In this document: positions 15,377-15,935 of the stretch, in pieces
How the letters are laid out: the number at the start of each line of letters is the position of its first letter
Position numbering within the stretch: position 1 is the stretch's first letter
Source: an uncultured Eubacteriales bacterium
Lineage (GTDB): Bacteria > Bacillota > Clostridia > Oscillospirales > Acutalibacteraceae
Direction of reading: 5' to 3'
Length of the DNA: 15,935 nucleotides
Assembly (NCBI GenBank): GCA_934466515.1
Contig: CAKSLH010000014.1
Location: 1 to 15,935 of the forward strand
Translations under genes and position numbers: made by a program
Notes under the pieces: generated by a model
The model's database searches: none
Seen by the model: the letters and a program-made list of their open reading frames with translations, nothing else
Told to the model about the DNA's origin: nothing

Positions 15377-15457
15377 AAACTAAAGCAAGGCTCCCTTCTT
15401 TTCGCGAATGCGAAACAGAGGGGAGCTGTCGCGCTTTATGCGCGACTGAGGGGTATT
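15377..15457 (+). repeat. palindromic repeat, copy 2 (81 bases)
   Basis: Direct repeat of copy 1, 288 bases downstream in the same orientation. The 62 central bases, from GGCTCCC through GCGCGACTGAG, are identical between copies. Both hairpins are kept. It is followed at once by the right arm of a 13-bp inverted repeat. Confidence 0.85.
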
Positions 15458-15469
15458 GTCTAACATCTA
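15457..15469. repeat. right arm of a 13-bp inverted repeat
   Basis: Exact reverse complement of 15175-15187. It also contains an internal direct repeat, with TAACATC occurring twice in a row from 15461. Confidence 0.75.
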
Positions 15470-15545
15470 ACATCTATTTAAGGCTATTTCCCTTAAATTT
15501 ATATTTTCATCCCGAAAAGTGGTAAAATGCAAAGGGGGTGATGAA

Positions 15546-15756
15546 ATGGAAAAAGATTTCAGCGAACTTGAATGCGTTTTAAATGAACTGAAAAATATGT
15601 ATATTATAATCGGTGCTTTTTGTAAAAACGAAGAAGAATTGAAAAAAATGTTTTTCAAATGAAGAACTCAGTAAAAGCAAAAAAGTAATTCTCGATTTGA
15701 CCGAACAGTATTCCGAAGAGTTTTTTAATGTATCGGAAATACTCTTGTTTAGGTAA
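15546..15756 (+). pseudogene. small acidic-basic helical protein gene, apparently frameshifted
   Basis: AAAGGGGGTGA (15531-15541) is an excellent ribosome site four bases before the ATG at 15546. The frame runs 38 codons to TGA at 15660-15662. From 15661 a second frame, shifted by one base, continues without a stop to TAA at 15754-15756. Removing one base from the A7 run at 15643-15649 would join them into a protein of about 69 residues, with the junction reading ELKKCFSNEELSKSKKV. The result is Glu/Lys-rich with a probable helical structure and no membrane segment or signal. I recognise no family. Alternatives are a genuine 38-residue protein, a sequencing error in the homopolymer, or slippage at the A7 run. 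Confidence 0.5.
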
Positions 15757-15787
15757 TTTTGTTAGTCTAACCCACTACATATAGATG

Positions 15788-15817
15788 TTTTCGACTCCGT
15801 TCGACACAAGTCGAAAA
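15788..15817. repeat. inverted repeat upstream of the rRNA-type promoter
   Basis: TTTTCGACT at 15788-15796 pairs perfectly with AGTCGAAAA at 15809-15817 around a 12-base loop. No T-run follows on the + strand. It may be a small terminator variant for upstream transcripts or just a palindrome next to the A-tracts. Confidence 0.6.
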
Positions 15818-15841
15818 AAAGTTTAAAAAACTTCAAAAAAA
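15814..15841 (+). promoter_or_regulatory. phased A-tracts (UP-element-like)
   Basis: Runs of A at 15814-15820 (7), 15825-15830 (6) and 15835-15841 (7) have centres about 10.5 bases apart, one helical turn. They end three bases before the -35 box. Such tracts bend DNA and bind the RNA polymerase alpha subunit at rRNA promoters. Confidence 0.75.
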
Positions 15842-15844
15842 GTG

Positions 15845-15876
15845 TTGACAAAGGGGTGAGGGTGTGGTATTATAAT
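15845..15876 (+). promoter_or_regulatory. strong sigma-A promoter, probably of an rRNA operon
   Basis: A perfect TTGACA at 15845-15850 is followed after 17 bases by TATTAT (15868-15873) with an extended TGG before it. The overlapping TATAAT at 15871-15876 would need a 20-base spacer, so the first reading is preferred. Transcription would begin near 15880. The A-tracts upstream and the leader downstream suggest an rRNA operon. Confidence 0.85.
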
Positions 15877-15879
15877 CTA

Positions 15880-15935
15880 GCGCTCGCAAAACGGGAGCGC
15901 AAAACGGACCTTGAAAATTAAACAACGACAAACAA
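15880..15935 (+). other. start of a probable rRNA leader (hairpin and boxA-like element)
   Basis: GCGCTC at 15880-15885 pairs with GAGCGC at 15895-15900 around a nine-base loop at the predicted transcript start. Then GGACCTTGAAAATT (15906-15919) resembles the boxA or CTTTGAAAAxT leader motif seen before 16S rRNA in Firmicutes. No rRNA bases themselves are in the window; the 16S gene is predicted beyond the right edge. Confidence 0.65.

Larger units (their letters stand above)
15071..15545. other. gene-free repeat and hairpin region upstream of the rRNA promoter
   Basis: No credible gene in 475 bases. It holds two copies of an 81-82-base palindromic repeat, a 13-bp inverted repeat, a 9-bp inverted repeat, and six small hairpins between the copies, each described separately. 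The last 75 bases, after the repeats, are AT-rich and lead to the ribosome site of a small reading frame. Confidence 0.75.

Noticed and set aside
15089..15457. A CRISPR array
   Set aside because: Only two copies of an 81-82-base repeat, separated by 206 bases of hairpins and not unique 30-40-base spacers, and no cas genes.
15254..15463. 69-codon open frame through the repeat region
   Set aside because: It crosses six hairpins and copy 2 of the repeat and has no ribosome site; coding is unlikely.

Overview
The window looks like origin-proximal chromosome from a spore-forming Firmicute, most likely class Clostridia and perhaps the Ruminococcaceae/Oscillospiraceae group (the class is inferred from gene content and protein style; the family is a guess). 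The evidence is the order remB-gyrB-gyrA, a parA-parB pair with two parS sites, a SpoVAE protein, a SpoVB-type flippase, purine-rich Shine-Dalgarno sites, and an rRNA-type promoter at the right edge. Nothing in the coding part suggests a phage, plasmid or genomic island.

Left block (1-6462, all +): the last 40 codons of remB, then gyrB and gyrA (both DNA gyrase subunits), then a CPBP-family membrane protease and an uncharacterised four-helix membrane protein. The block closes with a clear intrinsic terminator. Middle block (6478-11653): tadA (tRNA adenosine deaminase) runs convergently into a SpoVB-type flippase on the minus strand. The flippase is divergent from rarA, which is followed by two PH-domain membrane proteins resembling YdbS and YdbT of Bacillus.

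Right block (11685-15070): a parS site sits just upstream of a lone spoVAE. A 405-base gene-free stretch full of hairpins follows and ends in a strong terminator. A sigma-A promoter, a second identical parS site and a pure A/T tract lie in the parA leader, then parA (soj), parB (spo0J) and an EamA-type transporter.

Right end (15071-15935): a gene-free, repeat-rich stretch carries two nearly identical 81-82-base palindromic repeats. Between them lie six small hairpins and nested inverted repeats. A small gene follows that appears to be broken by a one-base frameshift. The window ends with phased A-tracts, a strong promoter and a boxA-like leader, which predicts that an rRNA operon starts just outside the window.

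The genes mostly serve chromosome topology (GyrAB), origin segregation and sporulation control (ParABS), stalled-fork processing (RarA), decoding (TadA) and spore or envelope biogenesis (SpoVAE, the SpoVB-like protein, RemB). I found no clear new multi-gene system. The least explained material is non-coding: the two hairpin-dense intergenic regions and the broken small gene next to the second one.
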